DNA of 64,000 nt from positions 5,722,501 through 5,786,500 of the forward strand of contig NZ_CP091430.1 of the NCBI RefSeq assembly GCF_024734895.1, written 5' to 3'. Each line of letters opens with the position of its first letter. Positions within the stretch are counted from its first letter, which is position 1. Both the position numbers and the translations under genes were made by a program. Source of the DNA: Paenibacillus spongiae. Its GTDB lineage: Bacteria > Bacillota > Bacilli > Paenibacillales > Paenibacillaceae. Below, piece by piece: positions 24,724 to 33,127 of this stretch. The notes beneath the pieces are model-generated. The model was not told where the DNA came from, did not search any database, and saw nothing but the letters and a program-made list of their open reading frames with translations.

Positions 24724-25533
24724 TTAGATGCCAGGAATCGGATCGCGTTTATGGTGTGTCTTCACATACTGCTTCTCCAGCTTCTCCCGCGCTTCATCGT
24801 TGATGACTTTGCCTTCCAGATAATCGCTGTTATCGGCATAGGTAATGCCCAGCTCATTCTCGTCGGTCTGCCCTTCCCATAAGCCTGCTGTCGGCGCCTT
24901 GTCAAGCACGCTCTGCGGCACGCCAAGGTAGGCGCCGAGCTGACCGACCTGCCGCTTGTTAAGCGTGCTCAGAGGCGTAATGTCGACCGCCCCGTCGCCC
25001 CATTTGGTATAGAAGCCGGTAATGGCCTCCGAAGCATGATCGGTGCCGACAACAAGCAGGTTCAAGTCGAATGCCAGCGCATACTGCACCACCATCCGGG
25101 TGCGAGCCTTCACATTGCCTTTGCCGCCACGGCTAATGTGACGCGAGATGCCGATGTCCTTCATCGCATGCTCCACTTCAAGGGCGATCTCGTCGACCGC
25201 TTCTTGAATATTCGTCTCGACGCGGTGCTCGAGCTTGAATGCCTCGGCAACCTCGTAGCTGTGGGCGATATCGCCCTGCTCGCCGTAAGGCTGGAAAACG
25301 CCCAGCGTCATATAAGGCTTTCCGGTCTCCGCCGTCAGCTCATCCGTCGCTTTCTTGCAGAGGCCTGTCGCAACGGCGCTGTCGAGCCCGCCGCTAATGG
25401 CGATCAGCAGCCCGGTCGTTCCCGAGTTGCGAACGTGTTCCTTAAGAAAATCAACCCGTTTGCGGCATTCTATCGCCGGATCGATCTCCGGCTTGACGCC
25501 AAGCCGCTGAATAATTTCCTGCTGCAAGCTCAT
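24724..25533 (-). CDS. nadE: NH3-dependent NAD+ synthetase
   Basis: 269 residues, the short ammonia-dependent form. Converts nicotinic acid adenine dinucleotide, ATP and ammonia to NAD+ in the cytosol. Seen: the ATP pyrophosphatase P-loop ISGGLDSAVATGL, RTRMVVQYALAFDLNLLVVG, GTDHASEAITGFYTKWGDGA, PLSTLNKRQVGQLGAYLGVP, and the C-terminal KTHHKRDPIP. AGAGGTGA lies before the ATG. It follows the bacilliredoxin gene by 11 bases, so the two are likely co-transcribed. Confidence 0.96.
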   Translation of the reverse strand: MSLQQEIIQRLGVKPEIDPAIECRKRVDFLKEHVRNSGTTGLLIAISGGLDSAVATGLCKKATDELTAETGKPYMTLGVFQPYGEQGDIAHSYEVAEAFKLEHRVETNIQEAVDEIALEVEHAMKDIGISRHISRGGKGNVKARTRMVVQYALAFDLNLLVVGTDHASEAITGFYTKWGDGAVDITPLSTLNKRQVGQLGAYLGVPQSVLDKAPTAGLWEGQTDENELGITYADNSDYLEGKVINDEAREKLEKQYVKTHHKRDPIPGI

Positions 25534-25544
25534 ACGATCACCTC

Positions 25545-25979
25545 TTATCGGCAGAACCGGTCGAATGCTCCAGCAAGGTCTGCCGCAATTGCTTCAGCCG
25601 AACGGTTCTCAATTTGATGACGTTCAATAAAGTATACGAGTTCTCCATCTTTCATGAGTGCAATGGATGGGGAAGAAGGCGGATACGGAGCAAAATATTC
25701 ACGAGCTTTCGCGGTCGCCTCTTTGTCCTGGCCGGCAAATACGGTGAACAGGTGGTCCGGCGTTACGTCATGCTCCAGCGCTTTGCCGACACCTGGACGG
25801 CATTGACCGGCTGCACAGCCGCAAACCGAATTGATCACAACGAGCGCCGTGCCTTTAGCCGTTGGAAGCGCAGCTTCAACCTCGTCGGCCGTACGGAGCT
25901 CTTGAACGCCCAGACGCGTCAGATCATCGCGCATAGGTTGTACAGTATCCAGCATATATCGTTCGAAAGACATTGACAT
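25545..25979 (-). CDS. Bacilliredoxin (BrxA/BrxB family)
   Basis: 144 residues, thioredoxin-like fold with the family's Cys-Gly-Cys active site (C53-G54-C55) in INSVCGCAAGQCRPG. Known: bacilliredoxins remove bacillithiol from S-bacillithiolated proteins after oxidative stress. The rest of the family pattern is present: MSMSFERYMLDTVQPMRDDL at the N-terminus and PPSSPSIALMKDGELVYFIE. A GAGGGAG SD supports the start. It is upstream of nadE with 11 bases between, linking redox repair with NAD supply. Confidence 0.93.
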   Translation of the reverse strand: MSMSFERYMLDTVQPMRDDLTRLGVQELRTADEVEAALPTAKGTALVVINSVCGCAAGQCRPGVGKALEHDVTPDHLFTVFAGQDKEATAKAREYFAPYPPSSPSIALMKDGELVYFIERHQIENRSAEAIAADLAGAFDRFCR

Positions 25980-26071
25980 GTATTACCACTCCCTCAAAGT
26001 AAAGTCGTTTATTTCCCATTATAACCCCCGCCAGAAGTGAAAGCAAAGCAATCTGTACGCGTCCCATAACA

Positions 26072-26103
26072 AAAAAAACAATCGGTGCGCATACACCGAT
26101 TGC
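26072..26103 (-). terminator. Terminator of the KinB-like operon
   Basis: A perfect 9-bp stem (CAATCGGTG, loop CGCATA) followed on the minus strand by eight T, right after the DUF3905 stop. Confidence 0.85.
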
Positions 26104-26108
26104 AATCC

Positions 26109-26540
26109 TTACGATTCTAGCTCGCTGCCCTGCTCCTTCTCGGGACGATCCAGTCCCGCTGCATAAGCCGCATCTTTATCCGGATGCATGAATATACCCG
26201 GCTGCGGCGGGATGCCTTTCTCAAAATAATCCCGATTCTCGTCTCGAAGGAAGCCGATATCCTTGAATGGATGGACCCATTCGTCCCCGGACATGACCGC
26301 CGGATCCGTATCGGTCGTCCAGCGGTTAAGCGGCGATTGCGGCGAATCGTATTGATGATCCCCGATCACGACGCCGCTGCTGTTGACAAACGGAGAACGC
26401 GGACCCCGGCCATGCTGGAATTGCGGCAGAAAATTGATTTCGTACGGATCCAGCGCCGGATCGTCTTTGTTCACCAAGGGCTCGCGGTCAAACGAGTTGC
26501 GGCTTTGCTCCGATGAGCCATCCGTCGATTTAGAGTTCAC
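26109..26540 (-). CDS. DUF3905-type small acidic protein
   Basis: 143 residues from a GTG with GAGGAGGG 9 bases upstream. Seen: ALDPYEINFLPQFQHGRGPR, VVIGDHQYDSPQSPLNRWT, DTDPAVMSGDEWVHPFKDIG, FLRDENRDYFEKG and PGIFMHPDKDAAY. This looks like DUF3905, a family of spore-forming Bacillota of unknown function; the match is from memory of its pattern. No membrane segment. It is the last gene of a unit with a KinB-like kinase, a membrane protein and a 50-residue protein, which suggests a sporulation-phase role. Confidence 0.7.
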   Translation of the reverse strand: MNSKSTDGSSEQSRNSFDREPLVNKDDPALDPYEINFLPQFQHGRGPRSPFVNSSGVVIGDHQYDSPQSPLNRWTTDTDPAVMSGDEWVHPFKDIGFLRDENRDYFEKGIPPQPGIFMHPDKDAAYAAGLDRPEKEQGSELES

Positions 26541-26555
26541 GGCAGCAATCCCTCC

Positions 26556-26708
26556 TCACGTCGAAGGCCGGTTCGGGCCGTCCAATTTCTTATCGAATGC
26601 TGCCGATTCCGGTGCTACCGGCTTCCGGCCTCCATTGCGGTCAGCCGATGCATCCGGCCTGGAAACGGACTTCGAGCGTCCGGCATTCCGGTTATCTTCC
26701 ATCATCAT
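26556..26708 (-). CDS. Small basic protein, 50 residues
   Basis: Opens at the first of three ATGs (26708), with GGAAGGGGGTG 6 bases before, and ends at a TGA only 15 bases before the next start; that TGA runs into the next gene's SD (TGAGGAGGG). Sequence begins MMMEDNRNAGRSKSVSRPDA and ends LDGPNRPST: hydrophilic, rich in Arg, Ser and Asp, no known family. Position and SD make it a likely real gene of the KinB-like operon. Confidence 0.6.
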   Translation of the reverse strand: MMMEDNRNAGRSKSVSRPDASADRNGGRKPVAPESAAFDKKLDGPNRPST

Positions 26709-26764
26709 TGCTGGCACCCCCTTCCAACCCTATTATGTACCCATGTTGGAGAGGCTATCCCGTT

Positions 26765-27445
26765 TCATTCGCGCTTCTTGCCCGAATAAGCATAAGGTAT
26801 GACCGCGCCAAGGATGCCGGTGCCGATCAACAGCCATTGAGAAACCGTCAAGCCTAAGGTCAGACCCGGTACATAACCGGGAGGATACGGGGCGAACAGG
26901 CTTGCGATCAGCCCTCCTATTCCGATACCAAGAAGTGCGCTGCTTATCGTACTTCCGTCATCCGGCACTTCCGATGCCTTCTGCATGATGAGCCATACGA
27001 AAACCGCGGCGTAGACGATCGCATAGATCAGCTGATAGGGAAATTCATTCAATGCGCTCCACGTGATCCATCCGGGCAGAAGGGCGAAGGGAAGCATGTT
27101 CAGGAATCCCTTCCAAGACATTCGTTTGCGCAAGTGCATCGCGATCAAATAAATAACAGCCCCTGCCAAACCGATAATCACATCCGCGGCATTTCCCCGC
27201 ATAATCAATATCGCCGATGGGCGGGTCCACAGCAAACTGGGATCCCTCAGCAGAAATCCCAGCTTCCAACCAAGCAGCGTAATAATGGAAGCGGTCATTA
27301 ATATATCAATCCAAGGTCCCTGTCTCGACGCAGGATCCAGCCTGATCCATATGGCCAGCGCTGCCATGCCGACGGCCAGCGATATAAGGACAGTAAGAAG
27401 CGTTCCGTCCGCACGGAACGGCCCGATTGAAACAATGTCTGGCAT
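26765..27445 (-). CDS. Seven-pass membrane protein, Lgt-like topology
   Basis: 226 residues with about seven hydrophobic segments. The N-terminus IVSIGPFRADGTLLTVLISL recalls prolipoprotein diacylglyceryl transferase (IGPF), and GWKLGFLLRDPSLLWTRP resembles the Lgt loop G-x-R-L-x-Y-V-L-F...P. The catalytic His-Gly-Gly and Arg motifs of Lgt are absent (MRGNAADVIIG stands in their place), so it should not transfer lipids. It starts 25 bases after the kinase stop, with GGGGAAG 5 bases before its ATG, so it is in the same operon and may be a partner of the sensor. The Lgt relation is an inference. Confidence 0.65.
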   Translation of the reverse strand: MPDIVSIGPFRADGTLLTVLISLAVGMAALAIWIRLDPASRQGPWIDILMTASIITLLGWKLGFLLRDPSLLWTRPSAILIMRGNAADVIIGLAGAVIYLIAMHLRKRMSWKGFLNMLPFALLPGWITWSALNEFPYQLIYAIVYAAVFVWLIMQKASEVPDDGSTISSALLGIGIGGLIASLFAPYPPGYVPGLTLGLTVSQWLLIGTGILGAVIPYAYSGKKRE

Positions 27446-27470
27446 AGGTTCTTCCCCATTCGGTTAGCTT

Positions 27471-29129
27471 TTATAGGTCTGCATATCGATTGAATGTAAC
27501 AATGAAAGCGGTACCGATTGATTCCACGGATTCGACCCGAATCTGGCCTCCGTGCCGTTCCACGATGCTTAAACATAAAGGCAAACCAAGCCCGGTCCCG
27601 CGCGCCTTCGTTGTGTAGAACGGCTCGAATAGACGTTCCAGCTGTTCCTTCGGTATCCCGCATCCTTCGTCGATAACCCGTAGCTCAACATGGTCGCTCG
27701 TAACTTGCGTGCAGATCTTCAATATGCCCGTATGGTCCATCGCTTCCATGCCGTTCCGGGCCAGATTCAAGATAAGCTGCTTCATTTCCTTTGCATTCAA
27801 CATCAGTCTCGGCATATATTCGTCAAGCTTGAGCTCGATTGTTTGCCCGCGCATATTCGCATCTGCCAGAAGCAGCGGCATCAGGTCATGGATGATATCG
27901 TGAAGAGAACAGCTTTCCTTCTCAATGATCCGGTTCTGGGCGAGCGAGAGAAAATCGTTGATGATCCCATTGGCGCGGTCGAGCTCCTCCATGACAATCC
28001 GAAAATATTCCTGTTGATGCTCCGGACTCCGCTCCCGCATCAGTTGAATGAAGCCGCGAATGACAGCCATTGGATTGCGGATTTCATGCGTAATGCTGGC
28101 AGCCATTTGACCGACGAGACTCAGTCTCTCCATACGTCCGACTTCATCGCGCAGCCGGTTCAATTCCGAGATATCATGCGATATGATAGCGGCGCCAATG
28201 ATGTTCTGGTTCAGCATGTCACGAACACAAATGCCGGTTTGCATATAAATCTTTCCCTGCCCCAGAATAATCTCCGAGGAAGTTTGAAACCCGTTCAATG
28301 CTTGATTCAATTGTTTGCTCAGCGGAGAATGCTCCATGCCTTCATTCAATACCGTATATGGCATGCCTAATAATTCATCCCGCTCTTTGCCTGATAATGA
28401 ATGCTGCAAAGTAGTGAAGGCCATCTCATTAATATGCGTAATCATTCCATGTTGATCGGTAAACAGGACGCCAAGCGGCGTCTTATCGATGAATTGCTGC
28501 ATCTTCTGCACTTCAAGCCGGTAATTGTTCGAGATCATCTCTAACTTCTCATGCAGCGTTTGTTTTTCTCTAAAATTTTCCACGAGGAAGACAATGACCC
28601 ACGTCGTAAGGAAATAGAAGCCCGAATGCATGAACAGGTATAGAGATAAAGGTGTCGTATCGGGCCGCTCTACATATTGATAGCTTAAGAATACCACGAA
28701 TTCGATAAGCATCATTACAGCAGCCGCGCCTAGCGCAAGCCGCTGCCTGCCTTCCCGGTCCGCTTGTTGGAACGGTCGTATTGCCTTAAGCAGAACCGGC
28801 AGCATAATCAGCAGCACGCCGCCAATCTCCACCCATGTCCATGCACCATAGCCCGTAACAAGCTGTAAGGCTACATACGTAAGGACGAGCGTTACGGTTA
28901 CATAAAAACCACCGTACAATGATCCAACAAGCAGCGGCACTAAGCAATAATCCACATGAAAGTACTCGCTATTCGAACATGCGGCATAGCTGACTACCAT
29001 CGCCACAAAGCATAGAAAGCCGAAAACGAAGGGAATATATTTTCGAGTCTTTGAACGTTCGTACCAGAGCTGAAAAGTGAACACGGGCATCAAGGCGACA
29101 ATGACTTGCAAGAGCGTCTGCTTCCACAC
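27471..29129 (-). CDS. KinB-like sensor histidine kinase with PAS domain
   Basis: 552 residues starting at a GTG. Six hydrophobic segments (about 5-190) form a 5TM-5TMR/KinB-type membrane sensor. A PAS domain follows (about 210-330; VQKMQQFIDKTPLGVLFTDQ), then HisKA with the phospho-His in SITHEIRNPMAVIRGFIQLM and an ATPase with NLARNGMEAM, IDEGCGIPKEQ and GTGLGLPLCLSIVERHGGQI. Known: such orphan kinases feed phosphate into the Spo0F-Spo0B-Spo0A relay to start sporulation. No response regulator is adjacent, which fits an orphan. It is the first gene of a four-gene unit ending with the DUF3905 gene. Confidence 0.88.
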   Translation of the reverse strand: MWKQTLLQVIVALMPVFTFQLWYERSKTRKYIPFVFGFLCFVAMVVSYAACSNSEYFHVDYCLVPLLVGSLYGGFYVTVTLVLTYVALQLVTGYGAWTWVEIGGVLLIMLPVLLKAIRPFQQADREGRQRLALGAAAVMMLIEFVVFLSYQYVERPDTTPLSLYLFMHSGFYFLTTWVIVFLVENFREKQTLHEKLEMISNNYRLEVQKMQQFIDKTPLGVLFTDQHGMITHINEMAFTTLQHSLSGKERDELLGMPYTVLNEGMEHSPLSKQLNQALNGFQTSSEIILGQGKIYMQTGICVRDMLNQNIIGAAIISHDISELNRLRDEVGRMERLSLVGQMAASITHEIRNPMAVIRGFIQLMRERSPEHQQEYFRIVMEELDRANGIINDFLSLAQNRIIEKESCSLHDIIHDLMPLLLADANMRGQTIELKLDEYMPRLMLNAKEMKQLILNLARNGMEAMDHTGILKICTQVTSDHVELRVIDEGCGIPKEQLERLFEPFYTTKARGTGLGLPLCLSIVERHGGQIRVESVESIGTAFIVTFNRYADL

Positions 29130-29234
29130 AAGTATACGAATCTCCCCCCGATCATATCCGACAAATAATTCCCATTATATCCGATTAAAACATAGGTAAC
29201 TAATTTTTACAACGAGATTAGATAGGCATCAGAA

Positions 29235-29266
29235 GAAAAAAGCCGTCGGAAAATAATCCGGCGACT
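29235..29266 (-). terminator. Terminator of the Agr-type operon
   Basis: A 10-bp stem with two G-U pairs (29241-29250 with 29257-29266) followed on the minus strand by six T, directly after the LytTR gene. It separates this operon from the KinB-like operon. Confidence 0.8.
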
Positions 29267-29268
29267 CC

Positions 29269-29646
29269 CTATGTATCCGATCTATTGATGTTTTCGTCGA
29301 TCCATCTTTCGATGTCTTGTCGCAGCTTGCTTCGGTGCATAAACGCGACTGTTGTCGACTTTCCTTGTTTATCGTCAACGGATTCAAAAAAAACCTTCCC
29401 GTGATCATGGTCGTAGGCTACAATTTTATTCTTATTGACGAGATTGATTCGGTCAAGTTTATGAAAGCCGTACTGCTCCAGATGTTTCACATAGGTGGAT
29501 AGAGAGGGCGCCAGAGGATAGTAACTTTCACTCGCCGTTTGAAACACGATGGTTCCTTCATCGGTTTGGATATATAGAATATCCGCCGTATCCAGCATGA
29601 AGATCGGCGTATCGTTATTCTTGTCTCGGGTAACGGGGATTTTCAT
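29269..29646 (-). CDS. Stand-alone LytTR DNA-binding protein
   Basis: 125 residues, all taken up by a LytTR domain: DTADILYIQTDEGTIVFQTA, LSTYVKHLEQYGFHKLDRIN, LVNKNKIVAYDHDHGKVFFE, then a short charged tail. AgrA has a receiver domain in front of this domain; here there is none, so it cannot be phosphorylated in the usual way. It is the last gene of the Agr-type operon, 66 bases after agrD. Inferred role: DNA-binding output or autoregulator of the quorum circuit, perhaps acting through the membrane protein at 30361-31014. Confidence 0.85.
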   Translation of the reverse strand: MKIPVTRDKNNDTPIFMLDTADILYIQTDEGTIVFQTASESYYPLAPSLSTYVKHLEQYGFHKLDRINLVNKNKIVAYDHDHGKVFFESVDDKQGKSTTVAFMHRSKLRQDIERWIDENINRSDT

Positions 29647-29712
29647 AGCCTACACTCCAAAGCGTTTCCTTGTTGGAATGGGCCGCCGCTTGCGGGCGGC
29701 AGCCCTTGTTGA

Positions 29713-29838
29713 TTACTTCTGCAATAGCTCAGCCGGAGTCTCAGGACGGTGTCCAACCCAGATACAGGCAGTGGAAACAAAAACAACAGCTAAACCGCCT
29801 AGTGCAGTTGCCAATACGCGTGCGAATTTGGTTTTCAT
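29713..29838 (-). CDS. agrD: Cyclic lactone autoinducer peptide precursor (AgrD-like)
   Basis: 41 residues; ATG at 29838 with a strong SD (AAGGGGGTGAAA). It has the three-part AgrD layout: an amphipathic, basic N-terminus (KTKFARVLATALGGLAVVFV), a core with the ring Cys (STACIWVGH, Cys25) and an acidic tail with the conserved Pro (RPETPAELLQK). AgrB would cut after the core and close a thiolactone between Cys25 and the new C-terminus. The exact core length is not certain. It lies 4 bases downstream of agrB. Confidence 0.88.
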   Translation of the reverse strand: MKTKFARVLATALGGLAVVFVSTACIWVGHRPETPAELLQK

Positions 29839-29842
29839 ATTT

Positions 29843-30364
29843 TCACCCCCTTCTGGATTTATTAATCAACGTAATCGCTTGTACAATGCACGCTAGTGAT
29901 ACTATATCAGAAGAGATTACGAGATTACTAAGAATGATGGCAATGGCAAGCCATTTCCTGAACTGAAGGGCCTTCTCCGACAATCTGGTTACCCCCCTCA
30001 GGCGGGAAGGCGCATAGATGAAATTAAGAACGGCGGCAATCAAAGTCAGCACAATTACCATTGTAGAATTCACGGGTATAAAGGGAATAACCGTAATAAC
30101 GACTGTTGATACAACGATACAGAGAACAGCGGATTGCAGATGATAGCCGCCGGATAATGTGCGCAATAAAGCGATTAATACCATTGCAATCAACGTCTCT
30201 GCAAAAGCGCCGGCAAGAATGCCGATAACGCAGGAAAGAATGAATGTGATCGTATTGGTGAAAACGGAGACCAGCGCATATTTCATGACGGCCTGGCTGA
30301 CGTTTTTCTTATCGTTCAATTCATAGATTCTGAGGCTGATACGTTCCGATAGCGCGTCTATCAT
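29843..30364 (-). CDS. agrB: AgrB-like peptide-processing membrane protease
   Basis: 173 residues with about five or six hydrophobic segments. The catalytic pair of AgrB is present: H75 and C82 in RTLSGGYHLQSAVLC, seven residues apart as in S. aureus AgrB. AgrB cleaves the AgrD tail and starts ring formation at the inner membrane face. The start overlaps the stop of the upstream membrane protein by 4 bases, and agrD follows 4 bases after, so the three are tightly coupled. Confidence 0.92.
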   Translation of the reverse strand: MIDALSERISLRIYELNDKKNVSQAVMKYALVSVFTNTITFILSCVIGILAGAFAETLIAMVLIALLRTLSGGYHLQSAVLCIVVSTVVITVIPFIPVNSTMVIVLTLIAAVLNFIYAPSRLRGVTRLSEKALQFRKWLAIAIILSNLVISSDIVSLACIVQAITLINKSRRG

Positions 30365-31014
30365 TCTTTACGCTCCTTCCACAAGGACAGCTGGATGATG
30401 ATTAATATAATCGTAATGACGGAAATTGCCGAGACGGCAAATTTCAATTTCCCCTCGAATCCGGAGTAGGCGATCGCAATGATAATAACGCTGGATACGA
30501 TAAGGACTTGCAGCAGCGCGCGGTTCACGCCGATTAACGGCACTTTCGCATAACTGCGGTCGGGCACGAACGAGAAACCGATTCTTTTTTTCGACAATAT
30601 GTATGAGGCAAGTACGGCAATGACGGAACAGATGACTTGAAGCATCTTCTGATGGTAGAAATCCGTTGTCAGATTCTCGACGCCCAGCAGCCATTGTATG
30701 ACAAATATAATGATCATTTGGACGGAGACATAAACGAAATAACCGGTAACCGCCATTAGCAGTGCGTAGAATAAATGCACCCGGAACAGCAGCCAGATCA
30801 GGATAATCATCCATCCGAGCATAAAGAGCGGCGTTAAATTTTCCACATGAAAAACTTCACGCACAATATAAGAGGTTTGTGCCATAATTATGGATGTAAA
30901 TAGCATCTGTGTGCCATATGAACGAATAGGAAACATAAATATTGATAGTAGGAGACAAAATAGCGCAATCGTCTCAAAAACGTTTACAATAAAATCTACA
31001 AAAAAAGTCGTCAT
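30361..31014 (-). CDS. Polytopic membrane protein, AgrC-like sensor half without kinase
   Basis: About 217 residues from the ATG at 31014 (GGGGGA 5 bases before); an upstream ATG at 31053 lacks an SD. Six or seven hydrophobic segments fill the whole protein, for example DFIVNVFETIALFCLLLSIF and VNRALLQVLIVSSVIIIAIA, and it ends LSLWKERKE. Size and topology resemble the N-terminal membrane sensor of AgrC-type receptors, but no dimerisation His or ATPase domain follows; the next codons overlap agrB. A receptor or exporter role for the autoinducer is inferred from position only. Confidence 0.7.
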   Translation of the reverse strand: MTTFFVDFIVNVFETIALFCLLLSIFMFPIRSYGTQMLFTSIIMAQTSYIVREVFHVENLTPLFMLGWMIILIWLLFRVHLFYALLMAVTGYFVYVSVQMIIIFVIQWLLGVENLTTDFYHQKMLQVICSVIAVLASYILSKKRIGFSFVPDRSYAKVPLIGVNRALLQVLIVSSVIIIAIAYSGFEGKLKFAVSAISVITIILIIIQLSLWKERKE

Positions 31015-31160
31015 TGGGTCCCCCTGCAGCTCACCATAGGTTGTCTTTACCACTACTATACAACTAAAACTGGTACAAATAAATACATATTTTTACTTCC
31101 TCGTCAGAGTAGACCATAACTTCGACGGATAGTATGAATAATAGCCTTGAGTGAAGATAA

Positions 31161-31210
31161 ACGGGCATAAACAAAGAATTCCAGAGACTTTCGGCTCGTT
31201 TATGTGCCCG
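31161..31210 (+). other. Hairpin in the leader of the flavoprotein gene
   Basis: ACGGGCATAAAC (31161-31172) pairs, with one bulged or mismatched base, with GTTTATGTGCCCG (31198-31210) around a 25-base loop. There is no T tract, so it is not an ordinary terminator. It lies 54 bases before the flavoprotein ATG. The function is unknown. Confidence 0.4.
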
Positions 31211-31263
31211 AATAATCAGGATAAAATTTCCAAAAATTACGAACGACTAGGAGTAAAAATCTT

Positions 31264-32523
31264 ATGATATTTGATGTCATCATCATCGGCGGTGGTTCCG
31301 CAGGCCTAATGGCCGGCATCGCCGCCAGCGAAACCGGAGGCAGGGTCATTCTTGTCGATAAGGGAGATAAGCTCGGACGCAAGCTGGGCATCTCGGGAGG
31401 CGGAAGATGCAATGTAACGAACAATAAAGAGCTGGACGAGCTGATCAAGCATATCCCCGGAAACGGCAGATTTTTATACAGCGCCCTATCGCATTTTGGC
31501 AACAAGGATATTATCGCGTTCTTCGAGAACCTTGGCATCGCACTGAAAGAAGAGGACAACGGCCGCATGTTCCCCGTCACCGACAAGGCCAAGACCGTCG
31601 TCGATGCGCTGATCAATCAAGTGCGCAAGCAGGGCGTCGCGATCAGGGTCGACTCCCCTGTCGATAAGGTTCTGTACGCCGACGGCAGCGTTACGGGCGT
31701 GCGTCTGAAATCAGGCGACATACTCAGCGGCAAGAACGTCATTATCGCCTCCGGGGGCAAATCGGTTCCGCAGACCGGTTCGACCGGCGACGGATATGTC
31801 TGGGCTGAGCAAGCCGGCCATTCGATCACGGAGCTGTTCCCGACCGAGGTTCCCATAACATCCAACGAGCCTTTCATTCAATCGAAGGAGCTTCAAGGCC
31901 TGTCCCTCCGGGATATTGGCCTGTCCGTATGGAATCCCAAGGGGAAGAAGATCATCGAGCATCAAGGGGACATGCTGTTTACGCATTTCGGCATATCCGG
32001 ACCTGCCGCGCTGCGGTGCAGCCAATTCGTCGTCAAAGCGTTAAAGCAGTATGAGGCCGGGAACATTATGCTTACCGTCGATCTCCTGCCCGATAAAAGC
32101 GTGGATGAAGTTTATTCGGAAACGTTGCATTTGTCGAAGACGGAATCGAAGAAGACCATCAAAAACGTGTTGAAGGGCTATGTGCCGGAACGTCTTATTC
32201 CGCTTTTGCTCCAAGCTGCCGAGCTGGACGAGGCTCTCACCTACGATAATATTCCCCGGCAGGGTTGGATGACGCTGGCCAAACATATCAAGGCCTTCCC
32301 GATCCGGGCGTACGGAACCCTTTCATTAAGAGAAGCATTCGTAACAGGCGGCGGGGTTAATCTGAAGGAGATCGATCCCAAAACAATGGAATCCAAGCTC
32401 ATGCAAGGTCTATTTTTCTGCGGTGAAATTCTCGATATACATGGTTATACGGGCGGTTATAACATTACAGCCGCTTTCTCGACAGGCTACCTTGCAGGAA
32501 AAAGCGCAGCCCGCCAGCTTTAA
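31264..32523 (+). CDS. NAD(P)/FAD-dependent oxidoreductase, HI0933/YhiN (BaiN-like) family
   Basis: 419 residues. The FAD-binding N-terminus is [20 protein letters not shown] (GxGxxG) and the family motif [18 protein letters not shown] follows at about residues 37-54. Later motifs are [57 protein letters not shown] and [18 protein letters not shown]. Known: a widespread flavoprotein family; one member (BaiN) acts on bile acids, but most have no known substrate. AGGAG lies 10 bases before the ATG. It stands alone on the plus strand. Confidence 0.9.
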   Translation: MIFDVIIIGGGSAGLMAGIAASETGGRVILVDKGDKLGRKLGISGGGRCNVTNNKELDELIKHIPGNGRFLYSALSHFGNKDIIAFFENLGIALKEEDNGRMFPVTDKAKTVVDALINQVRKQGVAIRVDSPVDKVLYADGSVTGVRLKSGDILSGKNVIIASGGKSVPQTGSTGDGYVWAEQAGHSITELFPTEVPITSNEPFIQSKELQGLSLRDIGLSVWNPKGKKIIEHQGDMLFTHFGISGPAALRCSQFVVKALKQYEAGNIMLTVDLLPDKSVDEVYSETLHLSKTESKKTIKNVLKGYVPERLIPLLLQAAELDEALTYDNIPRQGWMTLAKHIKAFPIRAYGTLSLREAFVTGGGVNLKEIDPKTMESKLMQGLFFCGEILDIHGYTGGYNITAAFSTGYLAGKSAARQL

Positions 32524-32574
32524 CATATGATCATGACGGCAAATACACACGCAACGATCGACAAGCCTCGCCAA

Positions 32575-32612
32575 AAATCCCCGATATGCTCTAAGAAGCG
32601 TACCGGGGATTT
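32575..32612. terminator. Bidirectional terminator hairpin
   Basis: The arms AAATCCCCG and CGGGGATTT are nine bases, extendable by a few imperfect pairs. A run of five T follows on the minus strand. It serves the convergent ends of the flavoprotein gene and the gene at 32630. Confidence 0.65.
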
Positions 32613-32629
32613 GGTATGACGATGGGGCA

Positions 32630-33031
32630 CTAAGCTTTGACATCGCCGGAGAAATGGTTGTATGCGCCACCGTCAAGGAGGTATCCGCTGGAATCAGATG
32701 CATCGTCGTCACGGTTGCGAAGCGCGTCCGAATCCGTTTCCTGCGCAACGAGATCTTCATTGACCATATGGGCGGGAATTGGAATGGCGTCGAGACTGTA
32801 CGTCGTGCCATTCATGACACCGTCTTCGATCAAGGCCTGGTTGGCAAGCGATCCCCCATGCGATTGGGCAATCTCAAGCGCGGTTGTCAAATCGCTCCCC
32901 TCCAAGTGGATGTGAAGCTCTTGGCTGCCGTGAAAGCTGGGATCATAGCCTAGTTCCCTCAGCGTTTCCGCCGCAAGCGCGGCAGATGCGTCATCGGCGA
33001 ATCGGAACAGCAGTGCGGAATTCTGTGTCAT
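32630..33031 (-). CDS. Conserved-looking small cytosolic protein, function unknown
   Basis: About 133 residues from the ATG at 33031; another ATG at 33043 directly abuts the G-rich SD. The N-terminal 75 residues look like a compact alpha/beta domain (ALLFRFADDASAALAAETLR, ELHIHLEGSDLTTALEIAQS), perhaps a ferredoxin-like fold that binds a metal or small ligand. The C-terminal 55 residues are acidic and low in complexity (NRDDDASDSSGYLLDGG). No family was recognised. No membrane segment or signal peptide. Confidence 0.6.
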   Translation of the reverse strand: MTQNSALLFRFADDASAALAAETLRELGYDPSFHGSQELHIHLEGSDLTTALEIAQSHGGSLANQALIEDGVMNGTTYSLDAIPIPAHMVNEDLVAQETDSDALRNRDDDASDSSGYLLDGGAYNHFSGDVKA

Positions 33032-33127
33032 ATATGCAGTCATCCCCCTTCCAGTAAAATGCTTCCATTATGGTTAGGGTTCCCTAATCTACAATTCGCA
33101 TACGCCGCAAAATATGGGGCTGTCCCA

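Noticed and set aside
29269-29646. Reading the LytTR gene as a truncated AgrA pseudogene
   Set aside because: The gene starts cleanly 66 bases after agrD and no receiver-domain remnant is seen upstream, so it appears to be a complete stand-alone LytTR protein.
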